Shown here: piece by piece, positions 24,737 through 32,304 of the stretch
Layout of the letters: every line of letters begins with the position of its first letter
How positions within the stretch are numbered: the first letter of the stretch is position 1
Assembly: GCA_038214535.1 (NCBI GenBank)
Contig: JBBQRS010000048.1
Span: 1-33,839 of the forward strand
Direction: 5' to 3'
DNA length: 33,839 bases
From: JBBQRS01 sp038214535
GTDB taxonomy: Bacteria; Chloroflexota; Anaerolineae; CG2-30-64-16
Notes under the pieces: generated by a model
The model's database searches: none
Told to the model about the DNA's origin: nothing
What the model saw: the letters and a program-made list of their open reading frames with translations, nothing else
Made by a program: the position numbers and the translations under genes

Positions 24737-25386
24737 GCGGGGCACTCGGCCAGCAACACGGGCAGCCGCGCTGGCGGGATGAAACGCGAACTAAGCTGCA
24801 CGCGCAACCCTGCGGCTTCCGCCTTCTCGCAGAATGTTTCGACGCCGGGTTCGGGCGTCGTGCGAAGGTGAAACGCCATCTCAGGCTTTCGGCGTTCCGT
24901 GTAGACGGCCAAGCCGACCACGACTAGCCGCCCGCCGGGCCGCAAGACGCGCGCGATCTCGCTCAGGCTGGCGGACTCCACGATGTACGGGGCGGGAAAG
25001 GTCGAGACGACCGTGTCGCAACAGGCGTCGCACAACGGCAACGCCTGGACGCGCCCGCGAACACAGGAAGGACGAGACGACGCCTCCCCCCGCAACTTCT
25101 TGTTCGTCACCCGCTGCATCGCCGCCGACTGGTCCACGCCGGTGACGCGCCACCCGCGCGCCGCCATCTCCGTGAGCAGCTCGCCCGTGCCGAAGCCCAC
25201 CTCCAGCACGTCCGGCCCCTGCACGTAATCCAGCGCGACCCGCCGCCAGCGCGCCCACTGCCCGCTGCTGACCAGCCAGCTTACGGCATCGTATAACGGC
25301 GCGAATTCGTTGTAGAGCCGATCAGCAGCCCACAGATAGAGTTTCCCATACGCCTGCAGCGCGCGGCGCGTCAATTCGCCGGTCAT
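24733..25386 (-). CDS. Class I SAM-dependent methyltransferase (UbiE/Methyltransf_11-like)
   Basis: A 217-aa methyltransferase. Motif I is VLEVGFGTGELL, with the acidic end of strand 2 in VTGVDQSAAM, a later ALPLCDACCDTVVSTF, and IARVLRPGGRLVVVGL as the post-motif. The N-terminal helices (YNEFAPLYDAVSWLVSSGQWARWRR) resemble the lid of lipid/quinone methyltransferases. Start ATG at 25386 has no clear RBS; it lies 23 nt after the dodecin stop. It overlaps the next gene by a few bases, so expression is coupled. The substrate is unknown; the partner concanavalin-like protein gives no clear hint. Confidence 0.88.
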   Translation of the reverse strand: MTGELTRRALQAYGKLYLWAADRLYNEFAPLYDAVSWLVSSGQWARWRRVALDYVQGPDVLEVGFGTGELLTEMAARGWRVTGVDQSAAMQRVTNKKLRGEASSRPSCVRGRVQALPLCDACCDTVVSTFPAPYIVESASLSEIARVLRPGGRLVVVGLAVYTERRKPEMAFHLRTTPEPGVETFCEKAEAAGLRVQLSSRFIPPARLPVLLAECPA

Positions 25387-25409
25387 CGCGGGCGGCTGTG
25401 CATGGCGGT

Positions 25410-25610
25410 TCAGTCCTCGACGAGGAAGCTGACCTTCAGGTCTACCCGATAGCGGACGACCTGGGCCTTCTCGACGAGGCCCTTGATGTTCTCCACGTTC
25501 ACGGCCTTGATGTTGCGGACCGACTTGGACGCCTCGTGTACCCCGGATTCGATCGCGCCTTCGAGGCTGTCGCCCTCCGCGATGATCTCAATGACTTTTA
25601 CGACGGACAT
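25410..25610 (-). CDS. Dodecin-family flavin-binding protein
   Basis: A 66-aa protein with the dodecin pattern: VVKVIEIIAEGDSLEGAIESGVHEASKSVRNIKAVNVENIKGLV, with the beta-alpha-beta-beta fold and a Trp-to-other change at the usual stacking site. Dodecins form 12-mers that bind flavins. Start ATG at 25610 has the RBS GGAGACCTCT. It is the first gene of a unit with the methyltransferase, concanavalin-like and antitoxin genes and is read from a consensus promoter. Confidence 0.92.
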   Translation of the reverse strand: MSVVKVIEIIAEGDSLEGAIESGVHEASKSVRNIKAVNVENIKGLVEKAQVVRYRVDLKVSFLVED

Positions 25611-25646
25611 AGAGGTCTCCTTTCACGATTTTGCCGAGAGAACTTG

Positions 25647-25674
25647 ATTATAACAATCTCCGGCGCGCTGTCAA
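25647..25674 (-). promoter_or_regulatory. Consensus promoter of the dodecin unit
   Basis: Minus-strand TTGACA (25669-25674), 16-bp spacer, TATAAT (25647-25652): both hexamers match the sigma-70 consensus exactly. The start would be near 25640, giving a leader of about 30 nt. Confidence 0.82.
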
Positions 25675-25724
25675 CCGTTTCAATCGGCGTCCAACCCTCC
25701 GCATGGTGTCTTTTCAGTGCTGTG

Positions 25725-26849
25725 TCAGGCGAGGGTTGGCGTCGTGTGGCCTTCCGGGTAGATCAGGTAGACCGCGCCGCCCGAACGCGCCAGCCAGAGC
25801 GTCTCGAACTGTGCCCGGTCATAGGTGCGTCGGACCTCGTCGTTCGTTGCTGCGGCCGGGTCGTTGATGATGGGGTTGCCCGCAGCGTCGAACCCCACCA
25901 GAAAGACAAGGTGACCGTTGCTGGTTGGAATCGGCGCGCCCGTCAGTTCACCTTCGCCCCAGGCCACGCTCATGATCAGTGGGATGCCCCCCGCAATCCA
26001 CTTTTCTGCCTGCGCCAGGCTGGCAAAGCGGGCCACGTAGGCTTCCATGCCGTGCGCCGCCGCATAGGCCGTGTTGAAGACCCAATTGCCGTAACCTTTG
26101 TAAAGCCAGTCGTAGACACCGGCGACCGCGGCCCGCACGGTTGGCCCGCACGGCCCCTGCGCGCGCCCCCAATAGCTCAGCGTCATCGCGACGCAGGTGG
26201 GGCTGCACCACACGTTGCCCCCGTCGGGGTAGACCATCTGCGAGCATTGCGGCGCATCCAGCAAGATATGCCAACGCGCCGGGTCGCCAGGCGGCAGACT
26301 CGCGGGTTGGGCCGCGGCGGGAGAACCCGAAACCGACGCGTTGCGGACGCACGGCGCCGCGCGACCATCGGCGCTGAACAGCCGAAACTTGAGCTGTAAG
26401 GCGTCCGCGGGCGCGTCCTTGTCGCTCAGCATCAACGTGTCCGTGGCAACCGCGCCGTCGGCGTCTTTCTGCCCGTTGACGGAATGCCGCGCAATCGTCT
26501 CCGCGCCCGAGGCCCACACGCCCAGATGATACCAGCCGGTCCAGCGCCCGGCGATGCGCGCCCGGATCAACGTCTCGATCCAACTCCCCGCCGGCGTGTC
26601 CGCGTTCCACGAGGCGATGACTTCGGAGAATGAGACCGCGCAAACCGGGCTAATGGCCTCGCCCACGCGATAGCTGCCGCCGTTGTAAAAGTTGCGGTCG
26701 TGGTAGGTTTCCGGCGCATACGGGTCGTTCTCCGGCGCGGCTGTTGTCAGGTCCAGGCCGAGCGCGCCGGACGCATCGAGTTGCGCGCCGGCAAGCTGCC
26801 AGCCCGCGAAGTCGCCGTCAGCGCACCGCCAGCGGATGAAATCCGTCAT
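25725..26849 (-). CDS. C39-like cysteine peptidase domain protein
   Basis: A 374-aa protein with an N-terminal beta-rich region (about 1-180, ending in a Ser/Pro/Ala linker) and a C-terminal peptidase C39-like domain (about 195-374). The papain-fold triad is visible: Cys215 in GNVWCSPTCVAM, His313 in NGHLVFLVGFD, and Asn329/Asp330 in IINDPAA. No signal peptide or membrane span is seen, so it may act in the cytoplasm or be exported by another route. An upstream ATG at 26858 is too close to GAGG; ATG at 26849 (MTDFIRW) has good spacing. Divergent from uxaC. The substrate is unknown. Confidence 0.85.
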   Translation of the reverse strand: MTDFIRWRCADGDFAGWQLAGAQLDASGALGLDLTTAAPENDPYAPETYHDRNFYNGGSYRVGEAISPVCAVSFSEVIASWNADTPAGSWIETLIRARIAGRWTGWYHLGVWASGAETIARHSVNGQKDADGAVATDTLMLSDKDAPADALQLKFRLFSADGRAAPCVRNASVSGSPAAAQPASLPPGDPARWHILLDAPQCSQMVYPDGGNVWCSPTCVAMTLSYWGRAQGPCGPTVRAAVAGVYDWLYKGYGNWVFNTAYAAAHGMEAYVARFASLAQAEKWIAGGIPLIMSVAWGEGELTGAPIPTSNGHLVFLVGFDAAGNPIINDPAAATNDEVRRTYDRAQFETLWLARSGGAVYLIYPEGHTTPTLA

Positions 26850-26923
26850 GTTTACCATCCTCTTCGATATGTGTTATACAATGCTATGGCTGCTCATTGG
26901 GGCGCGATAAACTTCCGAACGAA

Positions 26924-26952
26924 ATTATAGGCTCTTTGACCGCGCTGGTCAA
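26924..26952 (-). promoter_or_regulatory. Near-consensus promoter of the C39-like gene
   Basis: Minus-strand TTGACC (26947-26952), 17-bp spacer, TATAAT (26924-26929). The -35 box is one arm of a small palindrome (TTGACC gcgct GGTCAA, 26936-26952), and the whole site lies just ahead of the uxaC start, so a regulator bound here could affect both genes. Confidence 0.78.
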
Positions 26953-26980
26953 TGCCATCTCAAAGAACGGAGAACCCTGC

Positions 26981-28414
26981 ATGTCATCTTCCCTCAATCC
27001 CGACCGCGCGTTAGATCCCGACCCCACCATTCGCGCTCTGGCGCGCGACCTGCACGCCGAGGTACGTGATCTGCCGCTGGTCTGCCCGCACGGCCACGTG
27101 GACCCGCGCCTGCTGGGCGACCCGGATGCAAGTTTCGGCTCTCCCGCCGACCTGCTCATCATCCCCGATCACTACGTCACGCGCCTGCTCTACTCCCAGG
27201 GCATCTCGCTCGAAGCGCTGGGTGTGCCGCGCCTCGACGGCGGCGCGGTCGAGACCGACCATCGTCGGGTGTGGCGGCTTTTCGCCGAGAACTATCATCT
27301 CTTCCGCGGCACGCCCACCGGCTACTGGCTCACCGATGAACTGGCGGAGGTGTTCGGCGTCCAGGAGAAGCTGACGGCGGAGACGGCGGACGCGATTTAC
27401 GATCAGCTCGCGGCGCGCCTGGCCGATTCGGCCTACCGCCCGCGCGCCCTGTTCGAGCGCTTTAACATTGAAATCCTCTGCACCACCGACGGCCCGGCGG
27501 ACTCGCTGGAGTGGCATCAGAAATTGCTGCAAGACGGTTGGGGCGTCAACCCCACCACCGGGCAGCCGCGCGTGCGGCCCACCTTCCGCCCCGATGGCGT
27601 GGTCAATCTCGACCGGCCCGATTGGCGCGCCCAGCTCGACCGGCTCAGCGATGTCTGGGGCCGCGAGATCGTCTCCTATCGGCTCCTGCTGGATGCGCTG
27701 AGCGACCGGCGCGCCTTCTTCGTGACGATGGGCGCGCGTGCGACCGATCATGCCGCGTTGACGGCGGACACGGGGTCGTTGACGCCTGAAGACGCGGAAG
27801 CCATCTTCGCGCGTGCCCTGCGCGGCGTGGCGACCGCCGACGATGCGCGCCGCTTCACCGGCCACATGCTGATGGAGATGGCGCGTATGAGCACCGAGGA
27901 CGGGCTGGTGATGCAGTTGCACGTCGGGTCCTATCGCAATCACAACCCCTTCGTGTTCGAGCGGTTCGGGCCGGATAAGGGCGCGGACATCCCCGTCGCG
28001 ACGGAGTGGACGCGCGAGCTTAAGCCGTTGCTCGACCGTTTCGGCAATGATTCCCGCCTCACGTTGATCCTCTTCTGCCTCGACGAGAGTTCTTATTCCC
28101 GCGAGATGGCTCCGCTGGCGGGGCACTATCCGGCGCTCCGGCTGGGGCCGCCGTGGTGGTTCTTCGACAGTCTCGCCGGGATGCGTCGCTATTTCGACCG
28201 CGTGATGGAGACGGCCGGCCCCGCCAACACGGCGGGGTTCAACGACGACACGCGCGCCTATCCCTCGATCCCCGCCCGGCATGACCTGTGGCGGCGCTCG
28301 GCTGCGAACTGGATTGCCGGCCTGCTGGCGCGCCACCTGATTGACGAGGCGGACGCGCAGGCGATGATGCGCGACAGCGCGTACGGCCTGGCGAAGTCGG
28401 CGTATGGTTTATAG
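26981..28414 (+). CDS. uxaC: Glucuronate (uronate) isomerase UxaC
   Basis: A 477-aa uronate isomerase, normal for the family (about 470). It converts D-glucuronate to fructuronate and D-galacturonate to tagaturonate in the cytoplasm. The N-terminal metal motif is LVCPHGHVDP (His37, His39), followed by SPADLLIIPDHYVTRLLYSQG and LFRGTPTGYWLTDELAEVFG. Further signatures are ILCTTDGPAD, MQLHVGSYRNHN and GPPWWFFDS, all typical of UxaC. Start ATG at 26981 follows the RBS CGGAGAA; the frame is open farther upstream but without family similarity. No uxuA/uxuB or kdg genes are adjacent, so it stands alone here, on the opposite strand from the island. It would fit uronic acids released from pectin or glucuronoxylan. 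Confidence 0.93.
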   Translation: MSSSLNPDRALDPDPTIRALARDLHAEVRDLPLVCPHGHVDPRLLGDPDASFGSPADLLIIPDHYVTRLLYSQGISLEALGVPRLDGGAVETDHRRVWRLFAENYHLFRGTPTGYWLTDELAEVFGVQEKLTAETADAIYDQLAARLADSAYRPRALFERFNIEILCTTDGPADSLEWHQKLLQDGWGVNPTTGQPRVRPTFRPDGVVNLDRPDWRAQLDRLSDVWGREIVSYRLLLDALSDRRAFFVTMGARATDHAALTADTGSLTPEDAEAIFARALRGVATADDARRFTGHMLMEMARMSTEDGLVMQLHVGSYRNHNPFVFERFGPDKGADIPVATEWTRELKPLLDRFGNDSRLTLILFCLDESSYSREMAPLAGHYPALRLGPPWWFFDSLAGMRRYFDRVMETAGPANTAGFNDDTRAYPSIPARHDLWRRSAANWIAGLLARHLIDEADAQAMMRDSAYGLAKSAYGL

Positions 28415-28467
28415 CGGATAGCTAATAGCGGATGGCTGATGGCTTATAACCTATGGCCGATAGCGGC
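28411..28467. repeat. Degenerate ATAGCGG repeats after uxaC
   Basis: ATAGCGG occurs at 28411, 28425 and 28460, mixed with GGATGGCTGATGGCTTAT-type units. The 248-bp gap from uxaC to the response regulator holds this repeat and otherwise nothing I can assign apart from the regulator's own upstream signals. Confidence 0.4.
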
Positions 28468-28662
28468 TTGTCGGGCTATGTCATGTTATCGTGAACGGAG
28501 TGAAGAATCTCGTTGCGTTGGCCGATGCAACCGAATGCTAACGCCATCTTCATCAAATCTTTATATCTCCGTGATAGAGTGGTCAAGCAGGAATATGTAA
28601 CAGAGGAGTGCGCACGCCACGAAATGGCGTCAGATGCGCGGCTTCGGGGAGAGTTCGGGGAG

Positions 28663-29382
28663 ATGAATCGCACCATTCTGGTCGTGGATGATGACCGCAA
28701 GATCGTAGACCTGGTGACGCTCTACCTGAAGCGCGACGGCTATCGGGTGTTGCCGGCGTATGACGGGCGAGAAGCGTTGAACGTGGCGCGCGCCAAAAAC
28801 CCCGATCTCGTGGTCCTCGATTTATTGCTGCCCGAACTCGATGGCCTCGATGTTTGCCGACTATTGCGGGCGGAATCCCGCGTGCCGATCATCATACTCA
28901 CGGCGCGCAGCACCGACGACGACAAGCTTGTCGGGTTGGAGTTGGGGGCCGACGACTATCTCGCCAAGCCGTTCAACCCGCGCGAGCTGGTTGCGCGCAT
29001 CCGCGCGGTCTTGCGTCGCGCCGCGCCGGATGAGGAGCCGCAAGCCGATATGCACTTCGGCGACCTCGGGATCAGCTTCGTGCGCCACGAGGTGACGCTG
29101 CGGGGCGAATTGACGACGCTTACCCCTACGGAGTTCCGCCTGCTGGAGACGTTGGTGCGCGATCCGGGGCGAGCCTTCGCGCGTTCCGAGCTGCTCGACC
29201 GCGCCTTCGGGTACGACTATCTCGGCGTGGAGCGTACGGTGGATGTACACATTATGAACCTGCGCCGCAAGATCGAGCCCGAACCGGGGCATCCGATCTA
29301 TGTCCTCACCGTGCCGGGCGTCGGCTATAAGTTCGAGGGCCGCCACGCGTTCGGCGCATCCGAAGGCCGCGATGTGGCATAG
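28663..29382 (+). CDS. OmpR/PhoB-family response regulator
   Basis: A 239-aa regulator. The receiver domain (about 3-118) has the acidic pair in VVDDDRK, the phospho-acceptor Asp53 in VVLDLLLPELDG, Thr in ILTARST and Lys in YLAKPF. The C-terminal winged helix (about 135-228) includes LTPTEFRLLETLVRDPGRAF and RTVDVHIMNLRRKIE...VPGVGYKF. It would bind promoter DNA when phosphorylated by the kinase encoded next. The frame is open to 28513, but ATG at 28663 (MNRTILVVDDD) begins exactly at the receiver strand. Its end overlaps the kinase start by 11 nt, showing a two-gene operon. Confidence 0.94.
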   Translation: MNRTILVVDDDRKIVDLVTLYLKRDGYRVLPAYDGREALNVARAKNPDLVVLDLLLPELDGLDVCRLLRAESRVPIIILTARSTDDDKLVGLELGADDYLAKPFNPRELVARIRAVLRRAAPDEEPQADMHFGDLGISFVRHEVTLRGELTTLTPTEFRLLETLVRDPGRAFARSELLDRAFGYDYLGVERTVDVHIMNLRRKIEPEPGHPIYVLTVPGVGYKFEGRHAFGASEGRDVA

Positions 29383-30712
29383 CCTTCGTTTGCGGCTCCT
29401 GTTAATCAGTATCATCGTCGTGTTGATCGCGACCGGCGTCACGGCCTTTGTCGCCTCGCGCCGGACGACCGGCGAATTCGAGCGCTATGTCGAGCAACGC
29501 GTCCCGGTGGATGGCCGGCGGCTGGCCTATCTCATCGGGCGGGTCTACACCGTCAACGGGGGTTGGGAGAGCGTCCAGTCCGAGGTCGAGCAGATCAGCG
29601 CGAACCGCGGCGACCGCATTATTGTTGTGAATGGCAACGGGATCGTCGTCGCCGACTCCGACAAGGCGGCGATTGGTAAACCGCCTGACCGGCGCTGGCC
29701 GCCGCCGGTCGCGGGCCTGTTCGGCGCCGATGGCCCGTTGGGAGAACTCTATGTCTTTCCGAAGCGCGGCCCGAATGACCCCGATCGGGCCTTCCTCTCC
29801 GCGGTCAACCGTTCCGTGCTGTTCGGCGCGCTGATCGCCGGGCTGGCCGCTGTGGCGTTTACGCTGGCGACCTCCAGCCGGATCCTCAAACCGGTGGAGC
29901 GCCTGACCGACGCGGCGCGGCGCATGGAGCGGGGCGACCTCTCGGTGCAGGTGGACATTGATTCCGAGGACGAAATCGGGCAGTTGGCGCATGCCTTCAA
30001 TTCGATGGCGGGCAGCCTCGCGCAGCAGGAGACCTTGCGCCGCAACCTGGTCAGCGATGTGGCGCACGAGTTGCGCACGCCCCTCACCAACCTGCGCGGC
30101 TATCTCGAAGCCTCGCGCGATGGGTTAATTATCCCCGACGCGGCCCTTGTGAACAACCTCTATGAAGAAACGATGCTGTTGCAACGGCTGGTGCTCGACC
30201 TGCAGGACCTTGCTCAGGTGGACGCGGGACAACTAACTCTCCTCAGTACCCCCACCGACCTGGGCGGCCTGCTCGAGCAGGCCGCGACGATGTTTCAGGT
30301 GCAGGCGCAGGAGAAGGGGGTGACCGTCGTGGCCGATGCGCCGGGAGATCTGCCTGTAGTGACCGTAGACCCCGAGCGGATCGCGCAGGTGTTGCGCAAC
30401 CTGGTAAGCAACGCCATCGCGCACACCCCCGCGGGCGGCGCGGTGACGCTATCCGCGCACGCCGACGCTCACGAAGTGACGGTCGCGGTCAGTGACACCG
30501 GCGAGGGGATCTCACCCGAGCATCTGCCTCACGTCTTCGACCGTTTCTATCGCGTCGATCCATCGCGAACCCGCCAGACCGGGGGGGCCGGGCTGGGGTT
30601 AGCCATCGTCCGGCAGTTGGTGCTGGCGCACGGGGGTTCCGTCGCCGTGGAAAGCAAGCCCGGCGAGGGCAGCGTCTTTACTTTTACGCTGCCGGTAGAT
30701 GCGCCGGCATAG
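29372..30712 (+). CDS. Sensor histidine kinase (HAMP-HisKA-HATPase)
   Basis: A 446-aa membrane kinase. TM1 is at about 8-28, an extracellular sensor region at about 30-145 (no named domain recognised), TM2 at about 148-168, and HAMP at about 170-222. The phospho-acceptor His232 lies in LVSDVAHELRTPLTNLRGYLE. The HATPase domain has the N box NLVSNAIAHTP, G1 DTGEGI, F box FDRFYR and G2 GGAGLGLAIV. ATG at 29372 lies inside the regulator's last codons. It probably phosphorylates the regulator encoded upstream in response to an envelope signal. The gene converges with murJ, separated by 35 bp. Confidence 0.93.
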   Translation: MWHSLRLRLLLISIIVVLIATGVTAFVASRRTTGEFERYVEQRVPVDGRRLAYLIGRVYTVNGGWESVQSEVEQISANRGDRIIVVNGNGIVVADSDKAAIGKPPDRRWPPPVAGLFGADGPLGELYVFPKRGPNDPDRAFLSAVNRSVLFGALIAGLAAVAFTLATSSRILKPVERLTDAARRMERGDLSVQVDIDSEDEIGQLAHAFNSMAGSLAQQETLRRNLVSDVAHELRTPLTNLRGYLEASRDGLIIPDAALVNNLYEETMLLQRLVLDLQDLAQVDAGQLTLLSTPTDLGGLLEQAATMFQVQAQEKGVTVVADAPGDLPVVTVDPERIAQVLRNLVSNAIAHTPAGGAVTLSAHADAHEVTVAVSDTGEGISPEHLPHVFDRFYRVDPSRTRQTGGAGLGLAIVRQLVLAHGGSVAVESKPGEGSVFTFTLPVDAPA

Positions 30713-30747
30713 AATCGAAGCCAATTCGCGCAATTCGGTGCAAGTTT

Positions 30748-32304
30748 TTATCTGCGCGCCGGAACCAACGCGACGACAAAATCGCGCAGTTCGGTGACGC
30801 CCAGCAAGAACGAAACGACAAAATAGACGCCTGCACCCGCCGCCGCAGCCAGCAGCGCCGCCATCAGTTCGCCCGCGCCGGCCCGGCCCGCAACCTGCTG
30901 CGTCGCCCCGATGACGACCGCCATCACCACCGACGCCGCGGTCACCCGGACGAGTACGCCGAGCGTCTCTCGTCCCTCGATGCCGCCCAACTGACGGCTC
31001 AGCAACGCCAGCAGCACCCCTACCTCCGCGGTGACGGCGATGGAGTTCGCCAGCGCCAGCCCGCCATGCGCCAGCGGCTTCATCAATGCGACGCCCAGCG
31101 CGATGTTCAGCCCCGCCGAACCGGCAGCGACCAGCAGCGGCGTCACCGTGTCCTTTTGCGCGAAGAAGGTGCGCGCCGCCAGTTCGAGGCAGCAATGGCC
31201 TACCAGCCCCAACGCAAAGAAGCGCAGCGCCACGTACACCGCATCGGTCGCCTGGCTGTCGAAGGCCCCGCGCTGGTAGAGCGTCTGGATCAGCGGGCGA
31301 CCCAGCAGGATGAGGCCAAACGCCGCCGGCACGGCGAGGGTCAGCACCGTGCGCAGCGACTCGGAGAGCGCGTGGCGCAGCCCGTCGCGGTCGTTCAGGG
31401 CGGCCAGCTCGGCCAGCGTGGGGAAGGCCACCACGCCGAACGCCGTCCCGATGATCGTCTCCGGCAACTGCATGGCGTCCCAGCCCCACTCGACGGCGCT
31501 CACGCTGCCCGCGGCCAGCCGCGAGGCGAGATTCGTCGTCGCCAGCAACGTGATCTGAAATAACGCGAGATCGAGCACGCGCGGCCCCATCAGGATTGCG
31601 ACCCGGCGCACGGCGTGGGCGGGCGCGCTCAGCACGGGCCGCCACTGGAACCCGTAATATAACAACGCGGGGATTTTAATCGCGAGGTGCAGCAGCGAGC
31701 CGATCACCGCGCCCATCGCCAGCCCGGCCACGCCATAGGTCGGCGCGAGCCACAGCGCCCCGCCGATGATCCCCAGCGGGTAGGCCGCCGCCGCTAGCGC
31801 AGGCAGCAGGAAGTGTTTGAACCCGTGCAGCGCGCTGGCCTGGACGGCGCTGATGCCGAAGATGATCGTGGAGAGCAGGACGATCCGCATCACGGTGACG
31901 GTCTCGGCCTGTTGCGTCGCCGTGAAGCCCGGGGCGATCAGCGTGCGCACCAGCCACGGCGCGGCCAGCGCGGCCAGCGCGGCCAGCCCTGCCGTGATCA
32001 GCACCACCCAGTTCGTCACGGCGCTCGTCAGCCGCCACGCCCCGACGCGGTCGTCCACGCTCTCGAAATCCGCGAACACGGGGATGAACGCCGTCGCCAG
32101 CGCGCCGCCCGCGACGATGGTGAAGAGCAGATCGGGGAGTTTGAACGCCGCGTAGTAAGCGTCGAGGTCCGCGCCGACGCCGAACTGATAGGCGATGATC
32201 ATGTTGCGGATCACGCCCATCGCCATCGCGACGGCGAAGGACGCGCCGACCACGGCGGCGTTACGGAGGATATGGCGCTGCGTGGCGGCCTGCGACGCGC
32301 TCAT
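30748..32304 (-). CDS. murJ: Lipid II flippase MurJ (MviN/MATE-like)
   Basis: A 518-aa polytopic protein of the MVF superfamily with about 14 membrane spans. The N-terminus (RHILRNAAVVGASFAVAMAMGVIRNMIIAYQFG) is the typical MurJ first helix. Further signatures are AYYAAFKLPDLLFTIVAGGALATAFIPVF, RLAAGSVSAVEWGWDAMQLPETIIGTAFGVVAFPTLAE, and LIQTLYQRGAFDSQAT. MurJ moves lipid-linked peptidoglycan precursor across the membrane. Start ATG at 32304 overlaps the stop of the upstream C39/TPR gene by ATGA. It is the last gene of the unit and converges with the histidine kinase gene. Confidence 0.93.
   Translation of the reverse strand: MSASQAATQRHILRNAAVVGASFAVAMAMGVIRNMIIAYQFGVGADLDAYYAAFKLPDLLFTIVAGGALATAFIPVFADFESVDDRVGAWRLTSAVTNWVVLITAGLAALAALAAPWLVRTLIAPGFTATQQAETVTVMRIVLLSTIIFGISAVQASALHGFKHFLLPALAAAAYPLGIIGGALWLAPTYGVAGLAMGAVIGSLLHLAIKIPALLYYGFQWRPVLSAPAHAVRRVAILMGPRVLDLALFQITLLATTNLASRLAAGSVSAVEWGWDAMQLPETIIGTAFGVVAFPTLAELAALNDRDGLRHALSESLRTVLTLAVPAAFGLILLGRPLIQTLYQRGAFDSQATDAVYVALRFFALGLVGHCCLELAARTFFAQKDTVTPLLVAAGSAGLNIALGVALMKPLAHGGLALANSIAVTAEVGVLLALLSRQLGGIEGRETLGVLVRVTAASVVMAVVIGATQQVAGRAGAGELMAALLAAAAGAGVYFVVSFLLGVTELRDFVVALVPARR

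Noticed and set aside
27011..28336. Long minus-strand frame opposite uxaC
   Set aside because: uxaC is unmistakable on the plus strand; the opposite frame is compositionally a shadow.
28411..28467. Possible CRISPR or tandem repeat array
   Set aside because: The units are short, unevenly spaced and degenerate, with no spacer pattern.
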